From Azospirillum sp. 412522 (lineage in GTDB: Bacteria; Pseudomonadota; Alphaproteobacteria; Azospirillales; Azospirillaceae): a stretch of 64,000 nt of DNA. Under the pieces are notes generated by a model, which was given only the letters and a program-made list of their open reading frames with translations, had not been told where the DNA came from and did no database searches. Below are positions 1-9,487 of this stretch, piece by piece (position 1 is the first letter of the stretch; the number at the start of each line of letters is the position of its first letter). The stretch covers positions 1 through 64,000 of the forward strand of contig NZ_RWIJ01000007.1 in assembly GCF_019805165.1 (NCBI RefSeq). Reading direction: 5' to 3'. Position numbers and translations under genes: made by a program.

Positions 1-143
1 TCGCAGCCCTGTCGCATCGTAAGCCATCAAACTGACCTTGGGCTCTAAACCACAACGTCAATAGCCTCGTCAGACAGGACCTAAGATATCCGTGTCAATC
101 TTGCCCGCTTCTGCAGCACCCAACCGTCCGTCGAGCGCCCACA

Positions 144-185
144 AAGAGAAAGGCCGCGCCCCAAACGGGACGCGGCCTTTCTCTT
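144..185 (-). terminator. Intrinsic terminator after rpsA
   Basis: A perfect 15-bp inverted repeat (144-158 with 171-185) encloses a 12-nt loop. It is GC-rich at its centre and A/T-rich at its base, and lies about 85 bp beyond the rpsA stop. Read on the minus strand it ends in a T/C-rich run. It could work in both directions. Confidence 0.8.
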
Positions 186-269
186 ACCCTTCCGGGAGAC
201 CGTGAAGCCCCCTCCCCCCTCGGCGGACCAGAGGTCCGTCCGATCGCGGAGGAGAACGGCGTCAGGCGA

Positions 270-1976
270 TCACTCGTCGTTCTGCTGCTTGCGCTTCAGA
301 GCGGCGCCCAGGATGTCGCCCAGCGAGGCGCCCGAGTCGGACGAACCGAACTCGGCCATCGCCTGCTTCTCTTCCTCCATCTCGCGGGCCTTAATGGACA
401 GCGAGATGCGGCGGGAAGCGCGGTCGATCTGGGTGACCTTGGCATCGACCTTCTCGCCGACGGCGAAACGGTCCGGGCGCTGTTCCGAACGGTCGCGGGA
501 CAGGTCCGACTTGCGGATGAAGCCGGTGTAGCCCTCGCCGACGGTCACTTCGATGCCGCCGTCCGTCACCTGCGTCACGGTGCAGGTCACGACCTCGTTC
601 TTCTTCAGGCCGGCGGTGGCCGACTCGAACGGGTCGCTGGCCAGCTGCTTGATGCCGAGGCTGATGCGCTCCTTCTCGACGTCGACGTCGAGAACCTTGA
701 CCTTGACGCGGTCGCCCTTCTTGTACTCGGCGATCGCCTCTTCACCCGACTTGTTCCAGTCGAGATCGGACATGTGGACCATGCCGTCGATGTCGCCCGG
801 GAGGCCGACGAACAGACCGAACTCGGTGATGTTCTTGACTTCGCCTTCCAGCTCGGTGCCGGGACCGAACTTGTCGGTGAAGGTCTCCCACGGGTTGTCC
901 AGGCACTGCTTCAGGCCGAGGCTGATGCGGCGCTTCTGCGGATCGACGTCCAGGACCATGACCTCGACTTCCTGCGAAGTCGACACGATCTTGCCCGGAT
1001 GGACGTTCTTCTTGGTCCAGGACATTTCCGAGACGTGGACCAAGCCCTCGATCCCCGGCTCCAGCTCCACGAAGGCGCCGTAGTCGGTGATGTTGGTGAC
1101 ACGGCCCTTGAACCGGGCGCTGACCGGGTACTTGGCTTCGACGCCTTCCCACGGATCGGCCTCCAGCTGCTTCATGCCGAGGCTGATGCGCTGGGTTTCC
1201 GGGTTGAAGCGGATGACCTGGACCGTGACGGTCTGGCCGATCTGCAGGGCTTCCGACGGGTGGTTGATGCGGCGCCACGCGATGTCGGTGACGTGCAGCA
1301 GGCCATCGACGCCGCCCAGGTCGACGAACGCACCGTAGTCGGTGATGTTCTTGACGACGCCCTGGAGGATCTGGCCTTCCTTGAGGTTGGCCACCAGCTC
1401 CGAACGGGCCTCGGCGCGGCTCTCTTCGAGCACGGCGCGGCGCGACACGACGATGTTGCCGCGCGAGCGGTCCATCTTCAGGATCTGGAACGGCTGCGGG
1501 GTGCCCAGCAGCGGGGAGATGTCGCGGACCGGACGGATGTCGACCTGCGAACCGGGCAGGAAGGCGACGGCGCCCGACAGGTCGACCGTGAAGCCGCCCT
1601 TGACGCGGCCGAAGATGACGCCGGTGACGCGGGTCTGGTCGTTGAACGACTTCTCCAGCAGGGCCCAGGCCTCTTCGCGCTTCGCCTTCTCACGGCTCAG
1701 CATCGCCTCGCCGTTCTTGTCTTCCATCCGCTCGAGGTAGACCTCGACGGTGTCGCCCGCCTTCAGCTCGGGCGGCTGGCCGGCAACGGCGAATTCCTTC
1801 AGCGCGACGCGGCCTTCCGACTTCAGACCGACGTCGATGGTGACCATGTCGTTCTCGACGGCGACGACGCGTCCCTTGACGACCGTACCCTCGAGCGACT
1901 CGGCCGCGCCCAGCGACTCTTCAAGCAGAGACGCGAAGCTTTCCTTTTCGACCGTGCGGGCCAGTGACTGTGCCAT
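270..1976 (-). CDS. rpsA: 30S ribosomal protein S1
   Basis: A 568-residue protein that binds mRNA on the 30S subunit and helps start translation of most messages. It shows a series of S1 OB-fold repeats spread over the whole length, four of them marked by motifs of the type NITDYGAFV or NITEFGLFV followed by GLVHVSE/GMVHMSD. The length fits the six-repeat S1 of alphaproteobacteria. The start at MAQSLARTVE is preferred over a 32-residue upstream extension because AGGAG sits just ahead of it and the extension does not look like S1. It lies after aroA and cmk on the same strand, the usual order in this class. The C-terminus is lysine-rich (LKRKQQNDE). Confidence 0.97.
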   Translation of the reverse strand: MAQSLARTVEKESFASLLEESLGAAESLEGTVVKGRVVAVENDMVTIDVGLKSEGRVALKEFAVAGQPPELKAGDTVEVYLERMEDKNGEAMLSREKAKREEAWALLEKSFNDQTRVTGVIFGRVKGGFTVDLSGAVAFLPGSQVDIRPVRDISPLLGTPQPFQILKMDRSRGNIVVSRRAVLEESRAEARSELVANLKEGQILQGVVKNITDYGAFVDLGGVDGLLHVTDIAWRRINHPSEALQIGQTVTVQVIRFNPETQRISLGMKQLEADPWEGVEAKYPVSARFKGRVTNITDYGAFVELEPGIEGLVHVSEMSWTKKNVHPGKIVSTSQEVEVMVLDVDPQKRRISLGLKQCLDNPWETFTDKFGPGTELEGEVKNITEFGLFVGLPGDIDGMVHMSDLDWNKSGEEAIAEYKKGDRVKVKVLDVDVEKERISLGIKQLASDPFESATAGLKKNEVVTCTVTQVTDGGIEVTVGEGYTGFIRKSDLSRDRSEQRPDRFAVGEKVDAKVTQIDRASRRISLSIKAREMEEEKQAMAEFGSSDSGASLGDILGAALKRKQQNDE

Positions 1977-2151
1977 TGAAACTCCTAAAGGTGGCGCGAA
2001 AGCGGCCCCGTTCCGGTCCCTCCCGCGGCAAAACGGGTGGGGCCTCGACCGAACCGCCGCGCCGGGCACCACGCCCGGCGACTTGGTTGATGGTTTTCCG
2101 TGGAGGGCGTCCGACCCGCCCGCGCCGCTTCTGACCGCCGCAACCGCGGCG

Positions 2152-2850
2152 TCACGCCGCTGGCTTCAGACCGGTCTTCGAGCCGATGTGAGCGACCGCC
2201 ATCGAGAACACCTGATCGGCATCGAGAGCGGAGGTATCAAGCACAAAAGCGTCGACAGCCGGACGGAGCGGGGCTACCGCTCTCTGGCTGTCACGCGCAT
2301 CACGAGCCTTCATGTCCTCCAGGACATCGGAGGATATAGCCGGAATCCCCCGTCTCTGCAACTCCTTGAGTCGCCGTTCGGCGCGGACCTCCACCGAAGC
2401 GGTAACGAACAGTTTGGCCTGGGCATCGGGGCAGACCACCGTCCCGATGTCGCGCCCGTCCAGCACCGCCCCCGGCGCGCCGCCCGGCGGATGCGCCGCG
2501 AAGCGCCGCTGGAAGTCGAGCAGAGCCGCCCGCACCTCCGGCACCGCCGCCACCTTGCTGGCCGCCTGCGCCGCCTCGTCGGTGCGCAGCGCCACCTCCT
2601 GCAGGATCGGGTGTTCCGGGTGCAGGTCATAGGCCGCGCGCGCCGCCGCCGCATTGTCGGCAGGATCGCCGCCGGCCCGCAGCACCGACACGCCGACCGC
2701 GCGGTACAGCACACCGGTGTCGAGGTGCGCGAAGCCGAAGGCGTCGGCGATGCGCTGCGACAGGGTGCCCTTGCCGCTGGCAGCCGGGCCGTCGATGGCG
2801 ACGACGACCGACTTCACCGGAGATACCTGATTGGAAAGCGGCTGGGTCAT
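2152..2850 (-). CDS. cmk: Cytidylate kinase
   Basis: A cytosolic kinase of 232 residues that phosphorylates CMP and dCMP with ATP. The P-loop is [12 protein letters not shown] near residues 18-29. It is followed by the family's [10 protein letters not shown] segment and, later, [14 protein letters not shown], which belongs to the nucleotide-binding region. The start at MTQPLSN lies 4 bp after the aroA stop. A GTG start nine codons upstream would lie inside aroA and is less likely. The close spacing suggests translation coupled to aroA. The rpsA gene follows after about 175 bp, so the three probably share transcripts. Full length for the family, with nothing unusual. Confidence 0.95.
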   Translation of the reverse strand: MTQPLSNQVSPVKSVVVAIDGPAASGKGTLSQRIADAFGFAHLDTGVLYRAVGVSVLRAGGDPADNAAAARAAYDLHPEHPILQEVALRTDEAAQAASKVAAVPEVRAALLDFQRRFAAHPPGGAPGAVLDGRDIGTVVCPDAQAKLFVTASVEVRAERRLKELQRRGIPAISSDVLEDMKARDARDSQRAVAPLRPAVDAFVLDTSALDADQVFSMAVAHIGSKTGLKPAA

Positions 2851-2854
2851 CGCC

Positions 2855-4201
2855 TCATGCCTCCACGATCGCGGCACCGAGTCCGTTCATCAGCCCGACG
2901 AAGCCGGGGAAGCTGGTGTCGATGAAGGCGCCGTCGTCGACCGAAACCGGCTGTTCCGTCGCCATGCCCAGAACCAGGAAGCTCATGGCGATGCGGTGGT
3001 CCATGGCGGTGGCGACGGTGGCGCCGCCTTTCGGACCCTTGCCCGTCCCCCCGCTGCCGTGCACCGTCAGGCTGTCGTCGGCGCCGACCTCCACCGACAC
3101 GCCGCAGCGGGTCAGGCCTTCCGCCACCATGGCGAGCCGGTCGCTCTCCTTCACCCGCAGCTCCTTCAGGCCCAGCATCACCGTGGTGCCCTCGGCACAG
3201 GCGGCGGCGGCGGCGAGGACCGGATATTCGTCGATCATGCTGGGGGCGCGGTCGGCCGGCACCACGATCCCCTTCAGGGCACTGTGCTTCACCCGCAGGT
3301 CGGCCACCGGCTCACCCGCCTGGTCGCGGCGGTTTTCGAAAGCGATGTCGGCCCCCATCTCCACCAGCGTGTCATAGAGGCCGGTACGGCGCGGGTTCAT
3401 GCCAACATCGTTCAGCAGCAGATCGGAGCCCGGCCGCAGCAGGGCGGCGACCACCGGGAAGGCGGCGCTGCTGGGATCGGTCGGCACATGGATGGTGCGG
3501 CCGGTCAGTTCCGGCTGGCCGGTGACGGTGACGGCCAACGCGCCGTCCTCCAGCCGCTCGGTGGTCACGGTGGCGCCGAAATGGCGCAGCATCAGCTCGG
3601 TGTGGTCGCGCGTCGGCTCCGCCTCGATCACCGTGGTGGCACCGGCGGTGTTGAGGCCAGCCAGCAGGATCGCCGACTTCACCTGGGCGGAGGCCACCGG
3701 CAGGCGGTAGGTGATCGGGACCAGATCACCGCTGCCGACCACCGTCAGCGGCAGCCGCCCGCCGGAACGGCCGACGAAACGGGCCCCCATCTCCTCCAGC
3801 GGCTTGGTGACGCGGGCCATCGGCCGCTTGTTCAGCGAGGCATCGCCAGTGAAGACGCAGGTGATCGGATGACCGGCGACCAGCCCCACCAGCAAGCGGG
3901 CGGCGGTGCCGCTGTTGCCCATGTCCAGCACCTGCGCCGGCTCGGCCAGGGCGCCCAGCCCGACGCCGCGCACGCGCCAGACGCCGTCGTCGTTCCGCTC
4001 CGCCTCGGCTCCCAGCAGGCGCATGGCTGCCGCGGTGTGCAGCACGTCCTCCCCCTCCAGCAGACCATGGATCACCGTCTCGCCCACGGCGATGGCGCCC
4101 AGCATCAGCGACCGGTGCGAGATCGACTTGTCGCCGGGCACACGGATGCTGCCCCGGATCGCGCCGGTGGTGGTGGAGCGCAGCGGCCTTGCGTGCGTCA
4201 T
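2855..4201 (-). CDS. aroA: 3-phosphoshikimate 1-carboxyvinyltransferase (EPSP synthase)
   Basis: A shikimate-pathway enzyme of 448 residues that joins phosphoenolpyruvate to shikimate-3-phosphate on the way to aromatic amino acids. Visible landmarks are [14 protein letters not shown] (phosphate-binding, near residue 23), [42 protein letters not shown] and [11 protein letters not shown]. Several of these match class II (CP4-like) enzymes better than the E. coli type. However, the residue after the GNS of the GNSGT segment is glycine, where the CP4 enzyme has alanine. First gene of an aroA-cmk-rpsA run. The ATG start has only a weak ribosome binding site. Confidence 0.96.
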   Translation of the reverse strand: MTHARPLRSTTTGAIRGSIRVPGDKSISHRSLMLGAIAVGETVIHGLLEGEDVLHTAAAMRLLGAEAERNDDGVWRVRGVGLGALAEPAQVLDMGNSGTAARLLVGLVAGHPITCVFTGDASLNKRPMARVTKPLEEMGARFVGRSGGRLPLTVVGSGDLVPITYRLPVASAQVKSAILLAGLNTAGATTVIEAEPTRDHTELMLRHFGATVTTERLEDGALAVTVTGQPELTGRTIHVPTDPSSAAFPVVAALLRPGSDLLLNDVGMNPRRTGLYDTLVEMGADIAFENRRDQAGEPVADLRVKHSALKGIVVPADRAPSMIDEYPVLAAAAACAEGTTVMLGLKELRVKESDRLAMVAEGLTRCGVSVEVGADDSLTVHGSGGTGKGPKGGATVATAMDHRIAMSFLVLGMATEQPVSVDDGAFIDTSFPGFVGLMNGLGAAIVEA

Positions 4202-4340
4202 GGGACTGGTCCTTCGGATCGGAACGGGAAGCGGTTGTGGCCGCCGTTCCTATCACAGCCCCCGCCCCGATGCGAGAGGGGCCAAGCCGTTGACCGCACC
4301 GGCGGCTCCCCGGCCGCTTCGCTCCGCACAAATGAAAGGA

Positions 4341-4358
4341 GGCCGCCCGAAAGCGGCC
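4341..4358 (+). other. Small GC hairpin ahead of a strong Shine-Dalgarno
   Basis: GGCCGC (4341-4346) pairs with GCGGCC (4353-4358) around a CCGAAA loop. About 10 nt later comes AAGGAGG (4368-4374), then an ATG at 4381. The combination looks like a 5' leader, but no known riboswitch or leader is recognised. Confidence 0.3.
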
Positions 4359-4380
4359 CCGAGTTCAAGGAGGAAACCAA

Positions 4381-4569
4381 ATGGAGGAGTTGCACGATGT
4401 GCAGGTCTGTTCTATCGAGTTATGGTTAATGCCTCGTAAAGGCAACCCCTGCCCAAGCGGGATACCCCTTTCCCGCCATCGCTGCGACGCTGCCGCCATC
4501 CGACCTGTTCATCTTTTTTTTGACAAGCGCCGCGGGGCGTGGCAAAGGGCGCCTCTTGAGAACCCCTGA
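4381..4569 (+). CDS. Possible small protein with strong ribosome binding site
   Basis: A 62-codon frame starting MEELHDVQVC. It is not recognised. In its favour is an unusually good AAGGAGG Shine-Dalgarno 6 nt before the ATG, which is rare by chance. Against it are non-biased codon use, a run of eight T residues inside the frame, and a composition (RKGNPCPSGIP, FFDKRRGAW) that looks untranslated. The real product could be a shorter peptide or a regulatory RNA leader for the gene that follows 23 bp downstream. Confidence 0.25.
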   Translation: MEELHDVQVCSIELWLMPRKGNPCPSGIPLSRHRCDAAAIRPVHLFFDKRRGAWQRAPLENP

Positions 4570-4592
4570 TTTTTTGTGACGGAGGACGTGGC

Positions 4593-4982
4593 GTGGCCAA
4601 ACCCGAATGGGGCGTCAAGCGCATCTGCCCGAGCTGTGGCGCTCGTTACTATGACATGCGCAAGGACCCGCCGGTCTGCCCGAGCTGTGGCGCGCAGTTC
4701 GATCCCGAGGCTCTGCTGAAATCCCGCAAGGCCCGCCCGGCCCCGGCCGACGACACCAAGAAGGTGGCGGTCGTGGCCGAGGACGAGGAAGAGACCGAGG
4801 CCGAGACCGAGACCGCCGAACTGGAGGACGTCGAGGACGACATGTCCGTCGAGGACATCGAGGAAGCCGACGACACCGCCGAGGACGAGGACGACGTTCT
4901 GATCGAGGACACGTCCGAACTGGGCGAGGACGACATGGACGAGGTCGTCGATGTCGAGGGCGAGGATGAGGAGGAGCGCTGA
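4593..4982 (+). CDS. TIGR02300 family protein (zinc-ribbon head, acidic tail)
   Basis: A 129-residue protein of unknown function found across alphaproteobacteria. The first 40 residues carry two CPSCGA knuckles (near residues 11-16 and 28-33), a likely zinc ribbon. From about residue 55 the chain is almost only Asp, Glu, Val and Thr, a highly acidic and probably disordered tail. The GTG start at 4593 follows GGAGGACGTGGC. TTGACA at 4520-4525 might be its -35 element, but no convincing -10 is seen. It lies just before tRNA-Ala, on the same strand. Naming follows the family; no molecular role is established. Confidence 0.85.
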   Translation: MAKPEWGVKRICPSCGARYYDMRKDPPVCPSCGAQFDPEALLKSRKARPAPADDTKKVAVVAEDEEETEAETETAELEDVEDDMSVEDIEEADDTAEDEDDVLIEDTSELGEDDMDEVVDVEGEDEEER

Positions 4983-5131
4983 CCGGCGCCCTTCCCGGTG
5001 ACGGCGGAAAGGTCGGCAGGGTGGTGAGAAAAAGCGCGAAAGGGTGAATTTTCCGCTTGCATCACTCCGCCGCCTGACTATTATCCCGCTCCACCAAGGC
5101 CGGACGTAAACGACCGGCCCCCAGAGTTAAA

Positions 5132-5207
<76 letters not shown>

Positions 5208-5214
5208 AATCGAT

Positions 5215-5246
5215 CAAGGGCTCGGCGAGAAATCGCCGGGCCCTTG
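5215..5246 (+). terminator. Terminator after tRNA-Ala
   Basis: CAAGGGCTCGGCGA pairs with TCGCCGGGCCCTTG around a GAAA tetraloop, with one G:T pair. TTTT follows at 5251-5254. It begins 8 nt after the tRNA CCA end. Confidence 0.85.
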
Positions 5247-5379
5247 GTGCTTTTACATCATGTGTTCGGCTGTTCCGCCAGCTTTGCCAGTACTTACAGA
5301 CGCTTCCCCGCCATATGGCCGGTTCCTTCCGGAATACCGCCGCGTACCGGGGGCGCAGCGGCATCCTGAAGAAAGCCGC

Positions 5380-6231
5380 TTACTTCAGCCAGCGATTGAA
5401 CACCGCCTGATACTGGCCGGTGGCGACGGTCTGATGCAGCCACTGGTCAACCCACAGCTTCAGCACGATGTCGCGCGGCAGCAGGAAGGCCTTTTCCGAG
5501 AAGTCGAAGGGCTGGTCCGGATGGACGGCGCACAGCTCCGGATGCAGCTTCTGCTGAAGCCGGGTCTCCACTGCGTCGGTGATCATCAGGTCGGCCCTGC
5601 CGGCGACGATCTGGTCGAAGATGGTGACGTTGTCCGGATGCACCTCGACCTGGGCATTGCTGATGTTGGCGCGGGCGAATTTCTCGTTGGTACCGCCGGG
5701 GTTGACGATCAGGCGGACGCCGGGTTTGTCGATGTCGGCGACGGTCTGGAAGCGGTCCTTGTTCTCGCAGCGGGTGATCGGCGTCTTGCCGTCGCGCATC
5801 AGCGCATCGGAGAACAGCGCCTTCTTCTGCCGCTCCAGCGTCACGGACACGCCGCCAACGGCGATGTCGTACTTGTCGGCCAGAAGATCGGGCAGCAGGC
5901 TGCCCCAGCTGGTCTTCACGAACTCCACCTTCACGCCCAGCGCCTTGCCCATGGCCTCGGCAAGGTCGATGTCCATCCCCTCGAACGTCCGGGTCTGCGG
6001 ATTCAGGTAGGTGAAGGGCTTGTAGTCGCCGGTGGTGCCGACGCGCAACGTGCCGGCCGCCAGCACTGCATCCAGCCGCGACGCTTCGGCAGGCTGGGTG
6101 GCGGCCGATGCGGAAGACGCGGCCTGTGCCGCGGCTGCAGTCGCGGAAATGGCGGTAAAGGCGCAGACCAGAACCGCGCCGACGGCGACGGCAAGGTTCC
6201 GGCCACGGCGGCGCAGGATACGGATGGGCAT
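5380..6231 (-). CDS. ABC transporter substrate-binding protein (polar amino acid type)
   Basis: A 283-residue periplasmic solute-binding protein of family 3. A basic start (MPIRILRRRGRN) and a hydrophobic stretch form a signal peptide ending in an alanine-rich region near residue 35. The mature part shows the family pattern: TLRVGTTGDYKPFTY, FEGMDIDLAEAMGKALG, WGSLLPDLLADKYDIAVGG and a type-II closing segment with MITDAVETRL. The closest general type is cyclohexadienyl dehydratase-like or amino-acid-binding proteins; the ligand cannot be told. The start at 6231 has GGAGG 7 nt upstream; a longer frame to 6327 lacks support. No permease or ATPase gene is adjacent, so it is an orphan binding protein here. 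Confidence 0.88.
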   Translation of the reverse strand: MPIRILRRRGRNLAVAVGAVLVCAFTAISATAAAAQAASSASAATQPAEASRLDAVLAAGTLRVGTTGDYKPFTYLNPQTRTFEGMDIDLAEAMGKALGVKVEFVKTSWGSLLPDLLADKYDIAVGGVSVTLERQKKALFSDALMRDGKTPITRCENKDRFQTVADIDKPGVRLIVNPGGTNEKFARANISNAQVEVHPDNVTIFDQIVAGRADLMITDAVETRLQQKLHPELCAVHPDQPFDFSEKAFLLPRDIVLKLWVDQWLHQTVATGQYQAVFNRWLK

Positions 6232-6352
6232 GAAAATCCTCCCGATGCTTTGTTTACCGACCGGATGGTACGGCGCAGGGAGGAGGCTGGCGAGGGCAAG
6301 CGGTCGGGAAATGCAGGGTTCGGACATGCGCCATCAGAACCCTCGAAACGGC

Positions 6353-6386
6353 GAAGGCCGCGAACCCGTTCCGGTTCGCGGCCTTC
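6353..6386 (-). terminator. Terminator after tRNA-Val
   Basis: GAAGGCCGCGAACC (6353-6366) and its exact complement (6373-6386) form a 14-bp stem with a 6-nt loop, 4 bp beyond the tRNA-Val 3' end. It can also serve the convergent side. Confidence 0.8.
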
Positions 6387-6390
6387 AGAA

Positions 6391-6465
6391 TGGTGGGCGG
6401 TACTGGGATTGAACCAGTGACCCCTACGATGTCAACGTAGTGCTCTCCCGCTGAGCTAACCGCCC
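6391..6465 (-). tRNA. tRNA-Val(GAC)
   Basis: A 75-nt tRNA on the minus strand. The acceptor GGGCGGT pairs with ACCGCCC, followed by ACCA. The anticodon stem CTACG/CGTAG encloses TTGACAT, giving GAC for GUC valine codons. The T-loop is TTCAATC. CCA is encoded. Confidence 0.96.
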
Positions 6466-6645
6466 ACTATAGCGACCGGCGAAGGAGCGCTTGGCATCGT
6501 TCCGTCCGGCGTGGGCGGGTGTATACCGACCCCGGCGCGGACACGCAAGCCCTTTCATGCCCATATCCGCTTTTTTTATCCGCCAGCGGTAGAGCGACGG
6601 CCGGTCCCGTGACAGAGGGGGCGGCGTCCATTACATCATTCGACC

Positions 6646-7587
6646 ATGGACGCCTCCTTCGACGCGCAACGCGATGCCGGCGCCGGTGCCGATCCGGCTG
6701 CCAACGCTCCGCTGCCCAACGCACCGGCCTTCGAGATCCTGGCCCCGCCGAGCCAGAGGCTGCCGCTCGTGCTGGCGTCGCCGCACAGCGGAAATGCTTA
6801 TTCCGCCGCCTTCCTCGCCTCGTCCCGCCTGGATGCCCGCGCGCTGCGCAAGTCGGAGGACTGTTTCGTCGACGAGATCTTCGCCTTTGCCCCCGGCTTC
6901 GGCGTACCGCTGATCCGCGCTCTGTTCCCGCGCGCCTATCTCGACGTCAACCGCGAAGCATATGAACTGGATCCCGAGATGTTCGCCGATCCGCTGCCAG
7001 CCTACGTCAATACCCGTTCGCCCCGGGTGGCGGCCGGATTGGGCACGATCGCCCGCGTGGTCGCCAACGGCGAGGATATCTACAAGGGCAAGCTGCGCTT
7101 TGCCGAGGCGCTGGACCGCGTCAGCCGATGCTACACCCCCTATCACAACGCGCTGCGCCAACTGGTGGACGGAACCCGCGATGCCTTCGGCCACGCGCTG
7201 CTGATCGACTGCCATTCCATGCCGTCAGCCAGCACCACGACCAACGGACGGGGTGGCGGACGCGGCGGCAGCCATCCCGACATCGTGCTGGGCGACTGTT
7301 TCGGCAACGCCTGCGCCCCGGCGGTGATCGATGCGGCTGAGGATTACCTGCGGGGGCTGGGCTATGCCGTCAGCCGGAATAATCCCTATGCCGGCGGCTA
7401 CACCACCCGTCATTACGGTCGGCCGCGCCAAGGCATCCACACGCTTCAGATCGAAATCGCCCGTGATCTCTATATGGACGAGGCAGCGCTGACCCGTTTG
7501 CCCTACCTGGACACGCTCGCCCGCCACATGACCGAACTGGTCGACACGTTGGGCCTGCTGCCGCCTGACGGGCTGGGTCCACGCTGA
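6646..7587 (+). CDS. N-formylglutamate amidohydrolase family protein
   Basis: A 313-residue cytosolic zinc hydrolase of the HutG-type (FGase) family, which removes a formyl group from N-formyl-L-glutamate at the end of one histidine-degradation route. Family markers: LVLASPHSGNAY near residue 44, a possible metal-binding region at LLIDCHSMPS, DIVLGDCFG, and NPYAGGYTTRHYG followed by HTLQIEIARDLYMDE near the C-terminus. No other hut genes are nearby, so a general deformylase or amidohydrolase role is also possible. The start is the first ATG of the frame; the N-terminal 30 residues are low-complexity. Confidence 0.85.
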   Translation: MDASFDAQRDAGAGADPAANAPLPNAPAFEILAPPSQRLPLVLASPHSGNAYSAAFLASSRLDARALRKSEDCFVDEIFAFAPGFGVPLIRALFPRAYLDVNREAYELDPEMFADPLPAYVNTRSPRVAAGLGTIARVVANGEDIYKGKLRFAEALDRVSRCYTPYHNALRQLVDGTRDAFGHALLIDCHSMPSASTTTNGRGGGRGGSHPDIVLGDCFGNACAPAVIDAAEDYLRGLGYAVSRNNPYAGGYTTRHYGRPRQGIHTLQIEIARDLYMDEAALTRLPYLDTLARHMTELVDTLGLLPPDGLGPR

Positions 7588-7610
7588 CCCGCCGGCTCGA
7601 TCAGGCAAAA

Positions 7611-7639
7611 AAAGGGCCGCGGGCGAACCCGCGGCCTTT
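7611..7639 (+). terminator. Terminator after the amidohydrolase gene
   Basis: GGCCGCGGG (7615-7623) pairs with CCCGCGGCC (7628-7636), extended by AAA/TTT with one bulged G. It lies about 25 bp after the stop codon. Confidence 0.75.
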
Positions 7640-8039
7640 AGTCTAGGGAGGAAACGCCCAAGAAGTGCGTTACGCCAACGTCCACGCCGAGGCGCGACCG
7701 TTGCCGCACTGCACAATATGATCCCGAAGCCTCCCGACTTCAAGTTCAAAAAGAATTTCTCATTCATTACATTGCGTTAATCGAGGCAGGAGGTATCGCA
7801 AACCGGATAATCCGGAGGGAAATTTGCTGCGACGCACCATGACTTTCCGTGGAGTGGACTGCCCCAAAGGACAAGTGGGCCGGACCTTCGGACCGCTATC
7901 TTGAGCGTGACGGCCAGCCCCGGAACCAAGCTCGCCCTTCGTCGTTTCGCAGTGGTCCCGTATCGGGTGTCCGCCAGGACAGCCCCGCCGATACGGACTG
8001 CGGAACGCCCTGCCGGCGGCCAATAAGGAGAAGAAGATC
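7640..8039 (+). other. Intergenic region upstream of otsA
   Basis: About 400 bp without a convincing gene. It contains an AT-richer stretch around 7730-7790, a plausible place for the otsA promoter, and ends in an AAGGAG Shine-Dalgarno just before the otsA GTG. Short open frames here overlap otsA in the wrong frame or on the other strand and look like chance. Confidence 0.5.
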
Positions 8040-9449
8040 GTGAGCAGGCTCGTCGTCGTATCCAACCGGGTGGCCCTGATGGAAGAGGGCAAACAGGCTG
8101 CCGGCGGCCTTGCCGTCGCCATCCTGGCAGCCTTGAAAAAGACCGGCGGCATCTGGTTCGGGTGGAGCGGAAACGTCGTCGAGGGCGAGTCGCAGGCGGA
8201 GCCGACCAGGACGGAGGCCGGCAAGCTGACCTACGCCACGCTGGATCTGGGCCGCCGCGACCACGAGGAATATTACAACGGCTTCGCCAACCAGACCTTG
8301 TGGCCGCTGTTCCACTACCGGTTGGGCCTGATCTCGGTCAACCGGCGCACGCGCGAGGGCTATTCCCGGGTCAACGCCTACTTCGCCGACAAGCTGGAGC
8401 CGCTGCTGCGCCCGGACGACATGGTCTGGGTCCACGACTATCACCTGATCCCCTTCGGAGACGAACTGCGCCGCCGCGGCTGTTCGCAGCGCATGGGCTT
8501 CTTCCTGCACACGCCCTTTCCCCCGCCGGAACTGCTGACCGCCCTGCCCAACCACCGCGACCTGATCCGTGAGCTGTGCGCCTACGATCTGGTCGGCTTC
8601 CACACCGCCACCGACCTGCGCGGCTTCTGCGACTATATCCGCACCGAGACCGACGGAACGGTGGAACAGCGCGGCGCCTACGGCACGGCCATGATCCGCG
8701 CCTTCGGCCGCACCCTGCTGGCGAAGGTCTTTCCCATCAGCATCGATACCCCGGCACTGGAAAGCCTGGCGCGCACCGCCGGCCGCTCGCGTCAGGCCGA
8801 ACGGCTGCGGGAAAGTCTGGTCGGCCGCCGCCTGATCATCGGCGTCGACCGGCTGGACTATTCCAAGGGATTGCCGCAGCGCTTCGCCGCTTTCGAACAG
8901 CTTCTGGAAAGCTATCCGGAGCATTGCAACCGCGTCTCCTTCCTCCAGGTTGCCCCGCCCTCGCGCGAAGACGTGCCGGAATACATCGCCATCCGCCGTG
9001 AGCTGTCGGAGATGGCCGGCCGCATCAACGGCCGCTTCGCCGAGTTCGACTGGCAGCCGATCCGCTACCTGAACCGCAGCTTCGGCCAGCGCGTTCTGGC
9101 CGGCTTCTACCGGCTGGCCAATGTCGGGCTGGTGACGCCTCTGCGCGACGGCATGAATCTGGTCGCCAAGGAGTATGTCGCCTGTCAGGACGCCGACAAT
9201 CCGGGCGTGCTGGTGCTGTCCCAGTTCGCCGGTGCCGCCCACGAGATGGGAGAGGCGCTGATCGTCAACCCGTTCGACATCGAGGGCGTCGGTGACGCGC
9301 TGCAACGGGCGCTGACCATGCCGCTGGGCGAGCGCAAGGAACGCCACGCCGCCCTGATGCAGACCCTGCGGCGGCAGGACATCAACTGGTGGCGCGAAAG
9401 CTATGTAGACGCATTGACGCGGGCACCGTATGACTTTCCGGTCACCTGA
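8040..9449 (+). CDS. otsA: Alpha,alpha-trehalose-phosphate synthase (UDP-forming)
   Basis: A 469-residue glycosyltransferase of family GT20 that makes trehalose-6-phosphate from UDP-glucose and glucose-6-phosphate, used for osmotic and desiccation protection. Typical markers are [10 protein letters not shown] at the N-terminus, [46 protein letters not shown] and [16 protein letters not shown]. The length equals that of E. coli OtsA and there is no fused phosphatase domain. The GTG start follows AAGGAGAAGAAGATC. No otsB lies next to it; a glucokinase gene follows after 38 bp and could supply glucose-6-phosphate. Confidence 0.96.
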   Translation: MSRLVVVSNRVALMEEGKQAAGGLAVAILAALKKTGGIWFGWSGNVVEGESQAEPTRTEAGKLTYATLDLGRRDHEEYYNGFANQTLWPLFHYRLGLISVNRRTREGYSRVNAYFADKLEPLLRPDDMVWVHDYHLIPFGDELRRRGCSQRMGFFLHTPFPPPELLTALPNHRDLIRELCAYDLVGFHTATDLRGFCDYIRTETDGTVEQRGAYGTAMIRAFGRTLLAKVFPISIDTPALESLARTAGRSRQAERLRESLVGRRLIIGVDRLDYSKGLPQRFAAFEQLLESYPEHCNRVSFLQVAPPSREDVPEYIAIRRELSEMAGRINGRFAEFDWQPIRYLNRSFGQRVLAGFYRLANVGLVTPLRDGMNLVAKEYVACQDADNPGVLVLSQFAGAAHEMGEALIVNPFDIEGVGDALQRALTMPLGERKERHAALMQTLRRQDINWWRESYVDALTRAPYDFPVT

Positions 9450-9487
9450 GCATCCGCTCGGCCCACCAACACCGCAGATCCGGATCC

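Noticed and set aside
2831..4429. Long plus-strand frame of 532 codons opposite aroA
   Set aside because: Antisense to a clear aroA with wobble-position GC bias. No family resemblance; a typical high-GC shadow.
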